In this document: piece by piece, positions 27,717-36,143 of the stretch
Position numbering within the stretch: position 1 is the stretch's first letter
Layout of the letters: every line of letters starts with the position of its first letter
Source of the DNA: Leptospira ryugenii
GTDB lineage: Bacteria; Spirochaetota; Leptospiria; Leptospirales; Leptospiraceae
Direction: 5' to 3'
NCBI RefSeq assembly: GCF_003114855.1
Contig: NZ_BFBB01000001.1
Location: 1-64,000 of the forward strand
Length of the DNA stretch: 64,000 nt
Notes under the pieces: model-generated
Seen by the model: the letters and a program-made list of their open reading frames with translations, nothing else
Databases searched by the model: none
What the model was told of the DNA's origin: nothing
Translations under genes and position numbers: made by a program

Positions 27717-28249
27717 TTGGGAGTTTCCCAGATTAGGTTGAGTTTGACTTGGATGATGGGATTTATTTTTAAAAAGAGAAGTTTGGGAACTTGGATCTTA
27801 TAATCAGAAAGTTTGATGCTAAAGTATGAGATTTGTTCTACACCTTCTTTAGTTTTTTCTACTTTCCCCGTAAGTTTCACCTGCCCTTGTCTCACTCCAT
27901 GGAGTTCCAAAGTTCCAATCGCTTCTACTTCTCCCGTTTCTTTGGTCTCCGAGACTATGCCATCGAAGCTTGCAATCGGGTATAGATTGGTTTCAAAGTA
28001 ATTTTCATGTAAGTGAGAAGTCTGTAATTTGTTATCCGTTTTGATCCCATCAAGTTCAATTTCTATATGAATCTTTTTACTGATCGGATTGAATTGACCA
28101 CTCACTGCTTCTCCTTTGCCCCAGATAGATTCCAATTCAGTCTCGGATTTAAATGTTATCTTACCCGATTTGACCTTCCAAGTTTGGTCTTGGGCAAAGA
28201 TAGGGAAACAAAGAACTAGACTTAGCGCATAACAAAAGAAAGATCTCAA
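27713..28249 (-). CDS. YceI-like periplasmic lipocalin-fold protein
   Basis: The YceI domain runs WKVKSGKITFKSETELESIWGKGE…SGQFNPISKK…HLHENYFETNLYPIASFDG…TGTLELHGV-type strands. YceI proteins bind isoprenoid or other amphiphilic molecules inside a lipocalin-like barrel. I chose a TTG start at 28249: GGAG lies 8 nt upstream and the codon overlaps the preceding stop (TTGA), giving a tidy signal peptide ending in IFAQ. The frame is open to 28273. It is coupled on both sides, to a cytochrome-like gene and to the barrel gene. Confidence 0.85.
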   Translation of the reverse strand: MRSFFCYALSLVLCFPIFAQDQTWKVKSGKITFKSETELESIWGKGEAVSGQFNPISKKIHIEIELDGIKTDNKLQTSHLHENYFETNLYPIASFDGIVSETKETGEVEAIGTLELHGVRQGQVKLTGKVEKTKEGVEQISYFSIKLSDYKIQVPKLLFLKINPIIQVKLNLIWETPK

Positions 28250-28644
28250 GGATTTGCTCCACTTTGGATCCAACAGAACAATGCACGATCTAAATTTGCA
28301 TTGGAATAAATGGCCATTGAGCCCGTAGATTGTTGTCGATATAGGTTAGAATTGGATGCATTCCCCGCAGTGACAAGCGCTCTGACTTGTGAGTAAACAG
28401 TCGTATTGAATCGGGTTGTACCATCATGACAACCAGACCTTCCGCAGGAACTATCAAAACCTGCTGAACGTAAGCTGGAAAAGGTTTGATTGGAACTGTC
28501 ACAGCTCGGAGTGGCAGTCCTTGCATTGGACGCAAGTTGGAGCAAAAATGATTTCGTTGCAATCTCTCTTTCTTTATCAGCTGACGAGTGATAGGTGCAA
28601 GATGTGAGAAATGCTAAAAGGCTGAAAAGGATGGCACTGTACAT
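28246..28644 (-). CDS. Small lipoprotein, cytochrome c-like with CX4CH motif
   Basis: 132 residues with a lipobox ending at Cys16 (AFLTSC). The segment SSCGRSGCHDG carries Cys67 and Cys72-His73, that is C-x4-C-H instead of C-x2-C-H. STGSM offers Met110 as a possible distal haem ligand, and the C-terminal CWIQSGANP matches the WIxxGA ending common in small membrane-attached cytochromes. Cys48 and Cys124 are shared with the neighbouring paralogue and may form a disulfide. I infer a lipid-anchored haem c protein facing the periplasm; haem attachment is unproven. It is translationally coupled to yceI (TTGA). Confidence 0.7.
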   Translation of the reverse strand: MYSAILFSLLAFLTSCTYHSSADKEREIATKSFLLQLASNARTATPSCDSSNQTFSSLRSAGFDSSCGRSGCHDGTTRFNTTVYSQVRALVTAGNASNSNLYRQQSTGSMAIYSNANLDRALFCWIQSGANP

Positions 28645-28653
28645 GATGTTAAC

Positions 28654-29097
28654 TTACGGATTTGTGCCGCCTAGGATCCAACAATAGATTGCTTTGTCAA
28701 CAGCTTGGTCTGTATTTCCACTCATCGATCCTGTTGATTGGATGTTGTAAAGAGTCGAGCGTGTAGGAGAGCCAGATATCGTATAATTTTTTACTTCATT
28801 GTAAACGGTGACCCGGAATTTAGCCGCTTCACTTCCTCCAGTTGCGTGGCAACTTCCTCCGCAACGAGTTTCAAAACCAGCGGTTTTTAAAGTTGCAAAG
28901 GAGGGTGCACTCACCTCACAGGTGGGAGTAGGAAATCTTCCCGTGCTCGTGGAGCTCCCATTAGAGGATGAACTTCTAGAGAGGGCTAGGATTCCAATGA
29001 GTTCATTTGTATTCTCTTTCTCTTTGGGGTCTATGACCTCGCAGTTCGAAAGGAAAGATATAAAGAAAGAGGTAAGCAAGAAGGATCGAATCGTCAT
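28654..29097 (-). CDS. Small lipoprotein, cytochrome c-like with CX3CH motif
   Basis: 147 residues, first gene of the operon. Lipidation is predicted at Cys19 (FLSNC). A Ser-rich linker precedes the haem-like motif ETRCGGSCHATG with Cys79, Cys83 and His84, that is C-x3-C-H. STGSM supplies Met125, and the end YCWILGGTNP parallels its neighbour. It is clearly a paralogue of the next gene (AGF, C…CH, VY-V, STGSM, CWI-G-NP shared). Two neighbouring copies with different Cys spacing suggest one redox pair. Haem binding is inferred from motif order only. Confidence 0.7.
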   Translation of the reverse strand: MTIRSFLLTSFFISFLSNCEVIDPKEKENTNELIGILALSRSSSSNGSSTSTGRFPTPTCEVSAPSFATLKTAGFETRCGGSCHATGGSEAAKFRVTVYNEVKNYTISGSPTRSTLYNIQSTGSMSGNTDQAVDKAIYCWILGGTNP

Positions 29098-29333
29098 GGG
29101 GTCAAGGGTATGGGAAATAGGAAATTCTGATCAAGAAGGAAAGATGTTGGAAGAGAAAAATTCCAAGATTTGACCAATGAAATTTCCAAAATGATGGATT
29201 GATTCTCTTGGCAGTCAGGAAGATGAAACTTTTTTATCATATAAGAAGATTGCCTCTCCGATCTCCTGATGTATAGACTCCGAAAGCAAAAGTGAATGAA
29301 ATTAGAAACCGGAGGCCTTCCTTGCAAACATCC

Positions 29334-29373
29334 AAAGATTCTTTTGTGGTCCTATGTTCGTAAAAGAATCTTT
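29334..29373. promoter_or_regulatory. Perfect 12-bp inverted repeat in a 521-bp divergent region
   Basis: AAAGATTCTTTT (29334-29345) and AAAAGAATCTTT (29362-29373) are separated by 16 nt. They lie between the leftward cytochrome operon (start 29097) and the rightward peptidase gene (start 29619). No T-run follows on either strand, so an operator or a leader hairpin is more likely than a terminator. The rest of 29098-29618 has no supported gene; a 60-codon frame at 29391-29573 lacks family or ribosome-site support. Confidence 0.5.
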
Positions 29374-29618
29374 CGTAAAATGAATGTTAATTGATTGGAT
29401 TTATAGTCAAGGTTGAAATTCTATCAGAAGGGAAAAAAATGTCTCGCAATAGTTTCTATCGTCTGACTGAATCTTCCCGAAAATCGCAACTGCTTACATT
29501 AAAATTTGGGAACGGGAGGAAACGAAATGTATTTTGTCATGAAACCCAAACATCGGAATGTCTAAATCCTTGATTTGGAGTTGATTTTGTCCTGTATTCT
29601 GCTAAGATCACCTGCTGT

Positions 29619-31814
29619 ATGAATCGACTTATTTTCAACATCCTCCTCGTTTTTTCGGTCTCCTTTACGGGTCTATCTGCACAGGAAAGGTCAGTCGACT
29701 TTCAAACAGGAAGGATCTGGAAAAAACCAAATTGGCCTAGAGAATTGCCAAAATCGTATGAAGAAGTACAGGCAATCCCGGTTCCAAACTTGGCTGATGT
29801 TTCACTTCGGATTCCCAGTGGCTTTACAGGAGAGCTGACCGGCCCTGAAGGATTAAAGGCTTATATATGGAATTCCAAACTATTTAAATGGGAACTGAAA
29901 GATGGAACCAATGCACAGATTTGGGAAAATGGAAATTTTCAAATCAATACGGGTGATGGATTTATTTTTAAATCTTTTACAAACGCCTGCAATGGCTGTA
30001 AGGAGACGATTTACTTACAATACCCGGATGGATCTAGTTTAAATGGTTATTATCAACAAAAAAGATCCAAATATGATTACGTTGTCAAAGATTCTTCAGG
30101 CGTTGAACATAGATTATATGAGTCAATCGGATATAGAAAAAAATCAAACAGAAATGCCTTACCCAGCCTGAAAGAATTTGGGATCACGGCACCAGAATCT
30201 TTTTCATCCATCAAATTTCCATTGTTTTTGGAATACGAAGACCTCGCCTTAGAAAAGCCAAAGGTATTGTCCGTGCATTATACAGGACCAGGAGGAGGCC
30301 TTGTCTATTTCCATTCAGATAAAAATTATAGTTGGGATAAACCAAATGAATTTGTCTATGTTGAATATGCTCCAAACAATTGGAACCTAACATTTAAGAA
30401 TCAAATCAAAATAGGTTCTTCTTTAGACAACTGTAAGGATTGCAAACCAAATATGTACGTCCAATGGCCAGATGGTACTCGGATATATAGAAGATGGGAT
30501 GCTCATAGAAAAGATTTTGACTATATCTACCAATCTGATGAAAGCAATTCTGCTTTAAATTGGTTAATGCCCGACCCTAGAAAATTTGGAGAACCTAAAA
30601 CAAACATAGGCCCTTATGATATCTACCATTCCTCAGAGTGGAATTTTGTGATGCAGGGATTGAGAGAAAATTGGAATGTCGCCGAATTCAGAAAATTTTT
30701 AAAATCAGAATTTCAATTGGAAAACGAAGGTAAAGTTCCCATTCTCCTATTTGATACTCCACAGGCAATGTTTGCCTATACAGGTCGTACCCAACCAGGA
30801 GGGGGCGCCGAAGGAGGATTTGGTGGTCAAGATGGGATTACTATTTGCTGCGGAAATAAGCAGCCAAAAGCAACATCAGATCCAATTTTGGATGAAGACA
30901 TGAAACGAAGGATGTACTTTGGGACGTATTACCATGAGGCCATTCACAATTTACATCAAATTGCCTGTTTGAATCACCGACGTGGCAAAACGAATATCAA
31001 AGACTCAGGTGTCTCGGATGCCTGGTTTGTCGAAGGTCTTGCAAATCATGCCACCTCTTTTTTTGAGCCATCGGTAAAACTTTCGATTTTGGAATCGACA
31101 CAGAAGTTAGTGAATGAGGGGAGATTGCCATCGAGCTTCGATGGATTGATACGTGATGGCTACCAAAATCTATTGCCATATTCCATAGGTGCTTATATGG
31201 TGCAGTACCTTCACAAAAGATATGGAAAACAAGCAGTAACAGAATACATCCGCCTTACTTGCCTAGGATCTAGTACGCATGAGGCAATCCAAAAAATTAC
31301 AAATCGTACGCCAGATCAATTCTATGCTGATAGTATCAGTGACTTCAAAACAACCTATGCACAGTCAAAAGAGAGTCGAAGATCTTGGAAGTATGCCCAG
31401 CTAACCAAAATGATTCCCAAAAACCTTAAAAAGTTTCAGAACTTCTCAAAAAATCGGATGGAATTACCCAAATCCATTCGAGATATCCGCTCACTTGAGG
31501 ATGTTCTGCCAGTTTATGAAACATTTGAAGCGGACATCTCGGCCTTTAAAGGTAAACGTGAAGGTGACTTCCAAGGTCCCAATGGGGAAATGTTTTATCT
31601 TTGGCAAAATGGAACCTACAAATGGTTCGATGATGACTATACGGTTACTATTTTTGATGGAAAACAAGTTTCATTTGAATACAAAGGATGGAAGGCTATC
31701 GAATGGTTGGAATCAAACCAGAGAAAGTGGAGTGCACCTGACGGTAGTTCTGTGCTATTTGGCCCTAATGGAGAGTTGAGATACTTCGATGCAAATGGAA
31801 AGCCAGTTCCCTGA
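29619..31814 (+). CDS. Secreted zinc metallopeptidase (HEAIH) with flanking repeat modules
   Basis: 731 residues with a signal peptide ending LSAQ. The catalytic core contains HEAIH (about residues 439-443) and, some 30 residues later, WFVEGLANH with Glu472, the spacing of gluzincin peptidases (HExxH…E). On either side are repeated modules of the type TGPEGLKAYIWN…FKWELKDGT…IWENGNF: two or three before the core and one after it (FQGPNGEMFYLWQNGTYKW). CNGCK and CKDCK pairs occur in the N-terminal modules. I infer a secreted protease with beta-rich binding modules; the substrate is unknown. It stands alone, convergent with an oxidoreductase gene. Confidence 0.8.
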   Translation: MNRLIFNILLVFSVSFTGLSAQERSVDFQTGRIWKKPNWPRELPKSYEEVQAIPVPNLADVSLRIPSGFTGELTGPEGLKAYIWNSKLFKWELKDGTNAQIWENGNFQINTGDGFIFKSFTNACNGCKETIYLQYPDGSSLNGYYQQKRSKYDYVVKDSSGVEHRLYESIGYRKKSNRNALPSLKEFGITAPESFSSIKFPLFLEYEDLALEKPKVLSVHYTGPGGGLVYFHSDKNYSWDKPNEFVYVEYAPNNWNLTFKNQIKIGSSLDNCKDCKPNMYVQWPDGTRIYRRWDAHRKDFDYIYQSDESNSALNWLMPDPRKFGEPKTNIGPYDIYHSSEWNFVMQGLRENWNVAEFRKFLKSEFQLENEGKVPILLFDTPQAMFAYTGRTQPGGGAEGGFGGQDGITICCGNKQPKATSDPILDEDMKRRMYFGTYYHEAIHNLHQIACLNHRRGKTNIKDSGVSDAWFVEGLANHATSFFEPSVKLSILESTQKLVNEGRLPSSFDGLIRDGYQNLLPYSIGAYMVQYLHKRYGKQAVTEYIRLTCLGSSTHEAIQKITNRTPDQFYADSISDFKTTYAQSKESRRSWKYAQLTKMIPKNLKKFQNFSKNRMELPKSIRDIRSLEDVLPVYETFEADISAFKGKREGDFQGPNGEMFYLWQNGTYKWFDDDYTVTIFDGKQVSFEYKGWKAIEWLESNQRKWSAPDGSSVLFGPNGELRYFDANGKPVP

Positions 31815-31853
31815 AACGAGCTACTCGGACTGCGAGCCTTGCAAATCTCTATG

Positions 31854-32837
31854 CTAAGGCTTTAAAATGACCTTTCCAGAATGTCCTCCAGATTCTATGT
31901 ACTGATGGGCTTCCTTTGCCTCAGTGAGTGGGAAGATACGATCAATCTGGATGTGAAATTGGTTTTGTCTTAGGTATTCCAAAAATTCTTGGTAGATATT
32001 TCCTCTCTCTTCTGGGAGCAAACTTCCAAAATTGCAACCAATGAGATTGATTTCTTTGATCAATATTTGGAAAAGATTTAGTTCCACATCCTTTCCAGCA
32101 CAAGTTCCAATCAAATACAGCTGGCCTCCTTTTTGCACAAGGCTTTGGATCGAAAACGGAATGCTTGGACCACCGACTGCATTCAAGACAATGTCCACTC
32201 CTTTCCCATCTGTCTGTTCTTGTATCTGTTTCAATGCGTTTGGATCATTGCTTTTGATTGCATAGTTTGCTCCCATTCCAATTGCAGAAACACAATGGCT
32301 TTCGCTTCGGCTAGTTACTATGGTCTTTGCTCCAAAGAGTTTACAAAACTGGAGGAGAGAAGATGCCACTCCACCGCTAATTCCAGGAATGAGGACGGAA
32401 CGGCCCTTCATGTCACTTAATTTATATTTTGTGACATACAAAGCCGTAAGACAGGAAATCCCTATACTTGCTGCTTCCTCCATACTTAGAAAATCGGGAA
32501 TCGAGAATACTTCGTTTGCTGGAACATTCACATATTCGGAGTACGCTCCTGGTCCACCAAGTCCTAAGGTCTCACCAAGAACCAGTACTCTCTCGCCTCC
32601 TTTCCACCTTCCTTGCAAATCAGTAGAAGAAATGACAACACCAGCACAGTCCATACCTAAAGTTCTCGGTAACTGCATCTTGGGATAGATGCCTTTTCGT
32701 GAAAGTATATCAAAGTGATTGATAGAAATTGCTTCTACTTTGATAAGAACTTCCCCTTCTTTTAACTTGGGTGTGACCAATTCTGTTACTGTTAGTTGGT
32801 CTGCACTACCATGTTCAAAAATTTGTATTGCCTTCAT
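31854..32837 (-). CDS. Medium-chain NAD(P)H:quinone oxidoreductase-like protein
   Basis: 327 residues of the MDR superfamily. The N-terminal GroES-like part has GVVISSTDLQGRWKGGERVLVLG. The Rossmann part has the dinucleotide motif GISGGVASSLLQFCKLFGA, and the protein ends with TEAKEAHQYIESGGHSGKVIL. The zinc-binding residues of alcohol dehydrogenases are missing, so it belongs with the zinc-free quinone reductase or enone reductase branch. An AraC regulator is divergent 81 bp away and probably controls it. The substrate is unknown. Confidence 0.88.
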   Translation of the reverse strand: MKAIQIFEHGSADQLTVTELVTPKLKEGEVLIKVEAISINHFDILSRKGIYPKMQLPRTLGMDCAGVVISSTDLQGRWKGGERVLVLGETLGLGGPGAYSEYVNVPANEVFSIPDFLSMEEAASIGISCLTALYVTKYKLSDMKGRSVLIPGISGGVASSLLQFCKLFGAKTIVTSRSESHCVSAIGMGANYAIKSNDPNALKQIQEQTDGKGVDIVLNAVGGPSIPFSIQSLVQKGGQLYLIGTCAGKDVELNLFQILIKEINLIGCNFGSLLPEERGNIYQEFLEYLRQNQFHIQIDRIFPLTEAKEAHQYIESGGHSGKVILKP

Positions 32838-32918
32838 GAGAATCCCTTTGTAAGTCTATCCAAGGTAGCATAGATCATAAAGACCTTCTTCCTGAATTCA
32901 GACAAAGTATTCTGAAAA

Positions 32919-33710
32919 ATGGACATTCATCAAAAAATAAAGTGGGAAAAAGATATGAAAAAAAATCTAAGTAGGATACAAATCTACCAAAAGAAACAAG
33001 ACTCTGGTTTTCACCAACATAGACTTCACCAAATGTTGCTTGTGGAAAATGGAGTTTTTTTACTAGAAGATGATACAAAACGCCAGATTCTATATGACCA
33101 AACCATAGCTCTAATCCCTAACAAAACCAAACATAGAACCATCGCTTTGGGTGATGCGGTTACATTCCATTCCCTGTATTTTGATGCAAAAGTTGCAAAT
33201 ACTTTAGAAAAAGGCATTCATTTGATTCCTAGTCATCCTTTGCTACGCGCTCTTATCATTTCTTTGGAGGGGAAGGTGAAACAAACCGAAATCCGATCCT
33301 TAAGTTTGAAATTGATAGCCAAAATTCTTGAGGAGCTCCTCCCCAAAAACAAAAAGAGGGTCCTAGCACTGCCCATTGCCAAAAGTGAGAGAAACCAAAA
33401 GATCATTAACTATATAGAATTAAATTTCCGAAAAAAAATTCTCATTGAGGATTTTCAAAATGTATTGCCTTTGTCGACTCGCCAGATAGATCGTACGTTT
33501 CGTTCAGAGCTTAAAATCTCGCCTCTAGAATATCTTAAACTCAAGCGTATCCAAATGGCCGTTATTCTTTTGGAGACGACTGAAGAGGCAATCACTGAAA
33601 TATCATTAAGCTGTGGTTATGAAAGTTTATCTTCGTTTTATGCACACTTTGAAGAAATCATTGGCACCTCTCCGAAACGGTTCCGAAGAGGTGGTATTTC
33701 ATTATCTTAA
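32919..33710 (+). CDS. AraC-family transcriptional regulator
   Basis: 263 residues. The N-terminal half is a cupin-like sensor (HQHRLHQMLLVENGVFLLEDD). The C-terminal 100 residues contain both AraC helix-turn-helix motifs: LIEDFQNVLPLSTRQIDRTFRSELKISPLEYLKLKRIQ, and ITEISLSCGYESLSSFYAHFEEIIGTSPKRFRR. The start may instead be the ATG at 32955. It is divergent from the quinone-oxidoreductase-like gene, the likely target. Confidence 0.88.
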   Translation: MDIHQKIKWEKDMKKNLSRIQIYQKKQDSGFHQHRLHQMLLVENGVFLLEDDTKRQILYDQTIALIPNKTKHRTIALGDAVTFHSLYFDAKVANTLEKGIHLIPSHPLLRALIISLEGKVKQTEIRSLSLKLIAKILEELLPKNKKRVLALPIAKSERNQKIINYIELNFRKKILIEDFQNVLPLSTRQIDRTFRSELKISPLEYLKLKRIQMAVILLETTEEAITEISLSCGYESLSSFYAHFEEIIGTSPKRFRRGGISLS

Positions 33711-33719
33711 GATCATTGA

Positions 33720-34673
33720 CTATTTTAACTTTGCGTTGACAAGGCCATAGACCCCATAACCTATCATATATGGAAGTGCATAGTCTGGATATTCTTTTGC
33801 GATTTGTTTTTCCAAGACTTGGTAATGTTTGTTTGCTTGATCTGACTTAAGTTCCGTTTGTTTAGCACCTAAATCTTTTATATAATCTGTAACGATTTCA
33901 TCAACTTCCTGCAGATAGCTTTTTTGTTCCTTAACTGCCTCAAACAATTTGGCGACCTTTCCCCTTCCTCCGTAAACAATACTTTCCGAATTGCCGAGTG
34001 CCTTTAGTTTCTCTAAAGTTTGTACCCATTCATTTATGTCCGGATTTGGTTTTCCATTTTGGATTCCACCTTCCAGCCAAGCATGTGTCTTAAAATGGAT
34101 CAAGTCTCCAACCAAGAAGGCATTTTTTTCAGGGATAAAGGTTACTGTTTGGTTAGAACTCACACCCTTTGACCCAAGCTCAGTCAAACGAAGGCTATCT
34201 CCATTTTGTAATTTAAGATCGTACGATCCTTCAAATTCAAGATCAATCTTTCCAAGTTTCGGATAATTCGACTCCGTAAAGGCCTTTGCTATTTTTGTCC
34301 AGTAGTACTTTTTGTACTCATGTACACCTTTGATGGCAGATGCAGTTTGTTTAGAAGCGATTACCTTTGCTCCCAATTTTTTAAAGCTAGAAATTGCATT
34401 GAATTTATCAGGATTGGGGTGGCTGATTACTAGATACTTGATTGGACTTTTTGTTTTGCTTTTTAGAAATCGGATGCATTGTTCCGCATACTTTTCGGTA
34501 AACTGAGTATCAAACGCGACAACTTCCTCACCATTATCATAGAAGAATGTTTTTGTGCGAAAGCCCCCATCGTCGGACTCAAATTCGTAAATGGTTTTAG
34601 TTGGGTTTGCGAATAGACTTCCTGAGGCTAGCACTGCCATCAGAAACATTGAAATTTTTTGTAGAGTATTCAT
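33720..34673 (-). CDS. Exported metallo-beta-lactamase-fold protein with degenerate metal site
   Basis: 317 residues with a signal peptide ending SLFAN. The fold follows the metallo-beta-lactamase order: YLVISHPNPDKFNAI occupies the position of HxHxDH, and FLVGDLIHFKTHAW that of the later Asp ligand. Here the first motif reads H-P-N-P-D-K, so two His ligands are replaced by Asn and Lys. It probably binds one metal or has lost hydrolase activity. It is convergent with the AraC gene (9 bp apart). The function is unknown. Confidence 0.75.
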   Translation of the reverse strand: MNTLQKISMFLMAVLASGSLFANPTKTIYEFESDDGGFRTKTFFYDNGEEVVAFDTQFTEKYAEQCIRFLKSKTKSPIKYLVISHPNPDKFNAISSFKKLGAKVIASKQTASAIKGVHEYKKYYWTKIAKAFTESNYPKLGKIDLEFEGSYDLKLQNGDSLRLTELGSKGVSSNQTVTFIPEKNAFLVGDLIHFKTHAWLEGGIQNGKPNPDINEWVQTLEKLKALGNSESIVYGGRGKVAKLFEAVKEQKSYLQEVDEIVTDYIKDLGAKQTELKSDQANKHYQVLEKQIAKEYPDYALPYMIGYGVYGLVNAKLK

Positions 34674-34824
34674 AATCTTATATCTCCCTTGTGGTCAATT
34701 GGATTGTAATCAGTAGATTATCAGGCTTTAGGGAAAGGTTCTTCGTCTGCGTGGACATTTCATTCTTGGATTCTGACAAAAGAAATGCTTTCCTTCTTTT
34801 TTTCCTTAGCCAAAATGAGTCCTC

Positions 34825-36059
34825 ATGAAATTGATCCTTTTCTTCGTTTCGATTGCATTTAGTGTTCCCATCTATTCTTCTGATTTAATTACTTCTCTCC
34901 AAAAACAATGTGCCTCTCAATCAGAAGAGGAATTACCAAAGGATACTTACCTTCGATTTATCCAACAGATGGAATTCCAGAAGGCAAAATCTTACTGCGA
35001 TACCTTGGAGAGAGACCCAAAAAATTGCAAAGCCTCAAGTAGATTTTGGTTGGCGAGTGTCTTCTATGCTGAACGTAGATTTGAAGAGGCATAGAATTAT
35101 TTCAAGAAGGTGTCCAATTAACAAAAAGTTTCGGTAAACCAAGGGAGTGGATCAAATATAGCGATCATAAAACCGGCTGGGGGAATCCAGAGGATATGTT
35201 GAAGTATGCGATCCAATCCCGTGAATTGACTTTAAAATCTGATGGATATGTACAAAATGTAACCTATCTCATCATATCTAGAACCAACACCTTAGACAGC
35301 AAAGAGACAAAGAAAAAAATAGATAGATTTTTTAACCCTTGTTTGGCCTTACATGGCTATCTCTCTCTACAAGTACTTTCTAGGCATATAGAGTTATTTT
35401 CGAATGGAGCTTTGCGCCTTCAACTGAATCCCATTTGGCTAGACAAAACAGCAACACGATTGAATGACAAAAACTATATTATGATGTCGAGTTTGTCTCC
35501 CTGGACAGAGGACTTATCTCTATTGATGCATGAAATTACAAAGGAGAGTGATTTGGTTGTGATCGCCTTTCCTAGAGAAGGTGGAAACGCCAACGCAAAT
35601 TATGGAAAACTTCCTATCGTTCCTGGTCTTGTCCAGTCTCCGACACGCACCTTCATCAAACTACCTTCCGAATGGATGCGTATGCTAAACTTTCCACAAA
35701 TCTTTCATGAGTATATGCACACTGTAGAGTTTCTAATGAATCGAAAAGGAGAGAAAGAGTTCCATGCTACATCACACGGAGCAGACGGGAAAAAAGTCCA
35801 AGCACTCACAGGCTTGCCAACAGAGACCACAGGAGAAACCGATTGGGCAGAAGTATTGTTTAAGAGGCAAATCCAATGGAAAGTAGACGATATCGCCACA
35901 AAGAATGCTATGAATGGATGGCAGAGTTTATTTGGCATTCGCTCCGAATTGCCTAACCAGATTTCCCTAGACTTAATCCGAACGAAATTCTTAGAGTATT
36001 CGGAAAAAATGAAAGAGAAGGAGATAATCCAAGGAGCTGAAGAAGAATCCTCATATTGA
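34825..36059 (+). pseudogene. Frameshifted secreted metallopeptidase (HEYMH)
   Basis: Two frames belong to one gene. The first (34825-35094, 89 residues) has a signal peptide and a TPR-like start, and breaks off at FYAERRFEEA with a TAG at 35092. The next frame continues the helix as IELFQEGVQLTKSFGKPREW and runs on to 36059. Adding one base near 35091 restores a protein of about 410 residues. The second part carries the zinc motif HEYMH within QIFHEYMHTVEFL at about 35706-35720. This is a real one-base deletion or a sequencing error. An internal ATG at 35196 could still make the C-terminal part, but it would lack a signal peptide. Confidence 0.75.
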
Positions 36060-36143
36060 TTTTTCCGGAAATGAAGATGGAAACTTAAAACACTTGTAGA
36101 GTTTCCTGGGTTTATTAAAAAGGGACTGGATCGGAGGATTTTT

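Noticed and set aside
29391..29573. 60-codon rightward frame before the HEAIH peptidase gene
   Set aside because: No ribosome site, no recognisable family, and a poor start; kept only as intergenic DNA.
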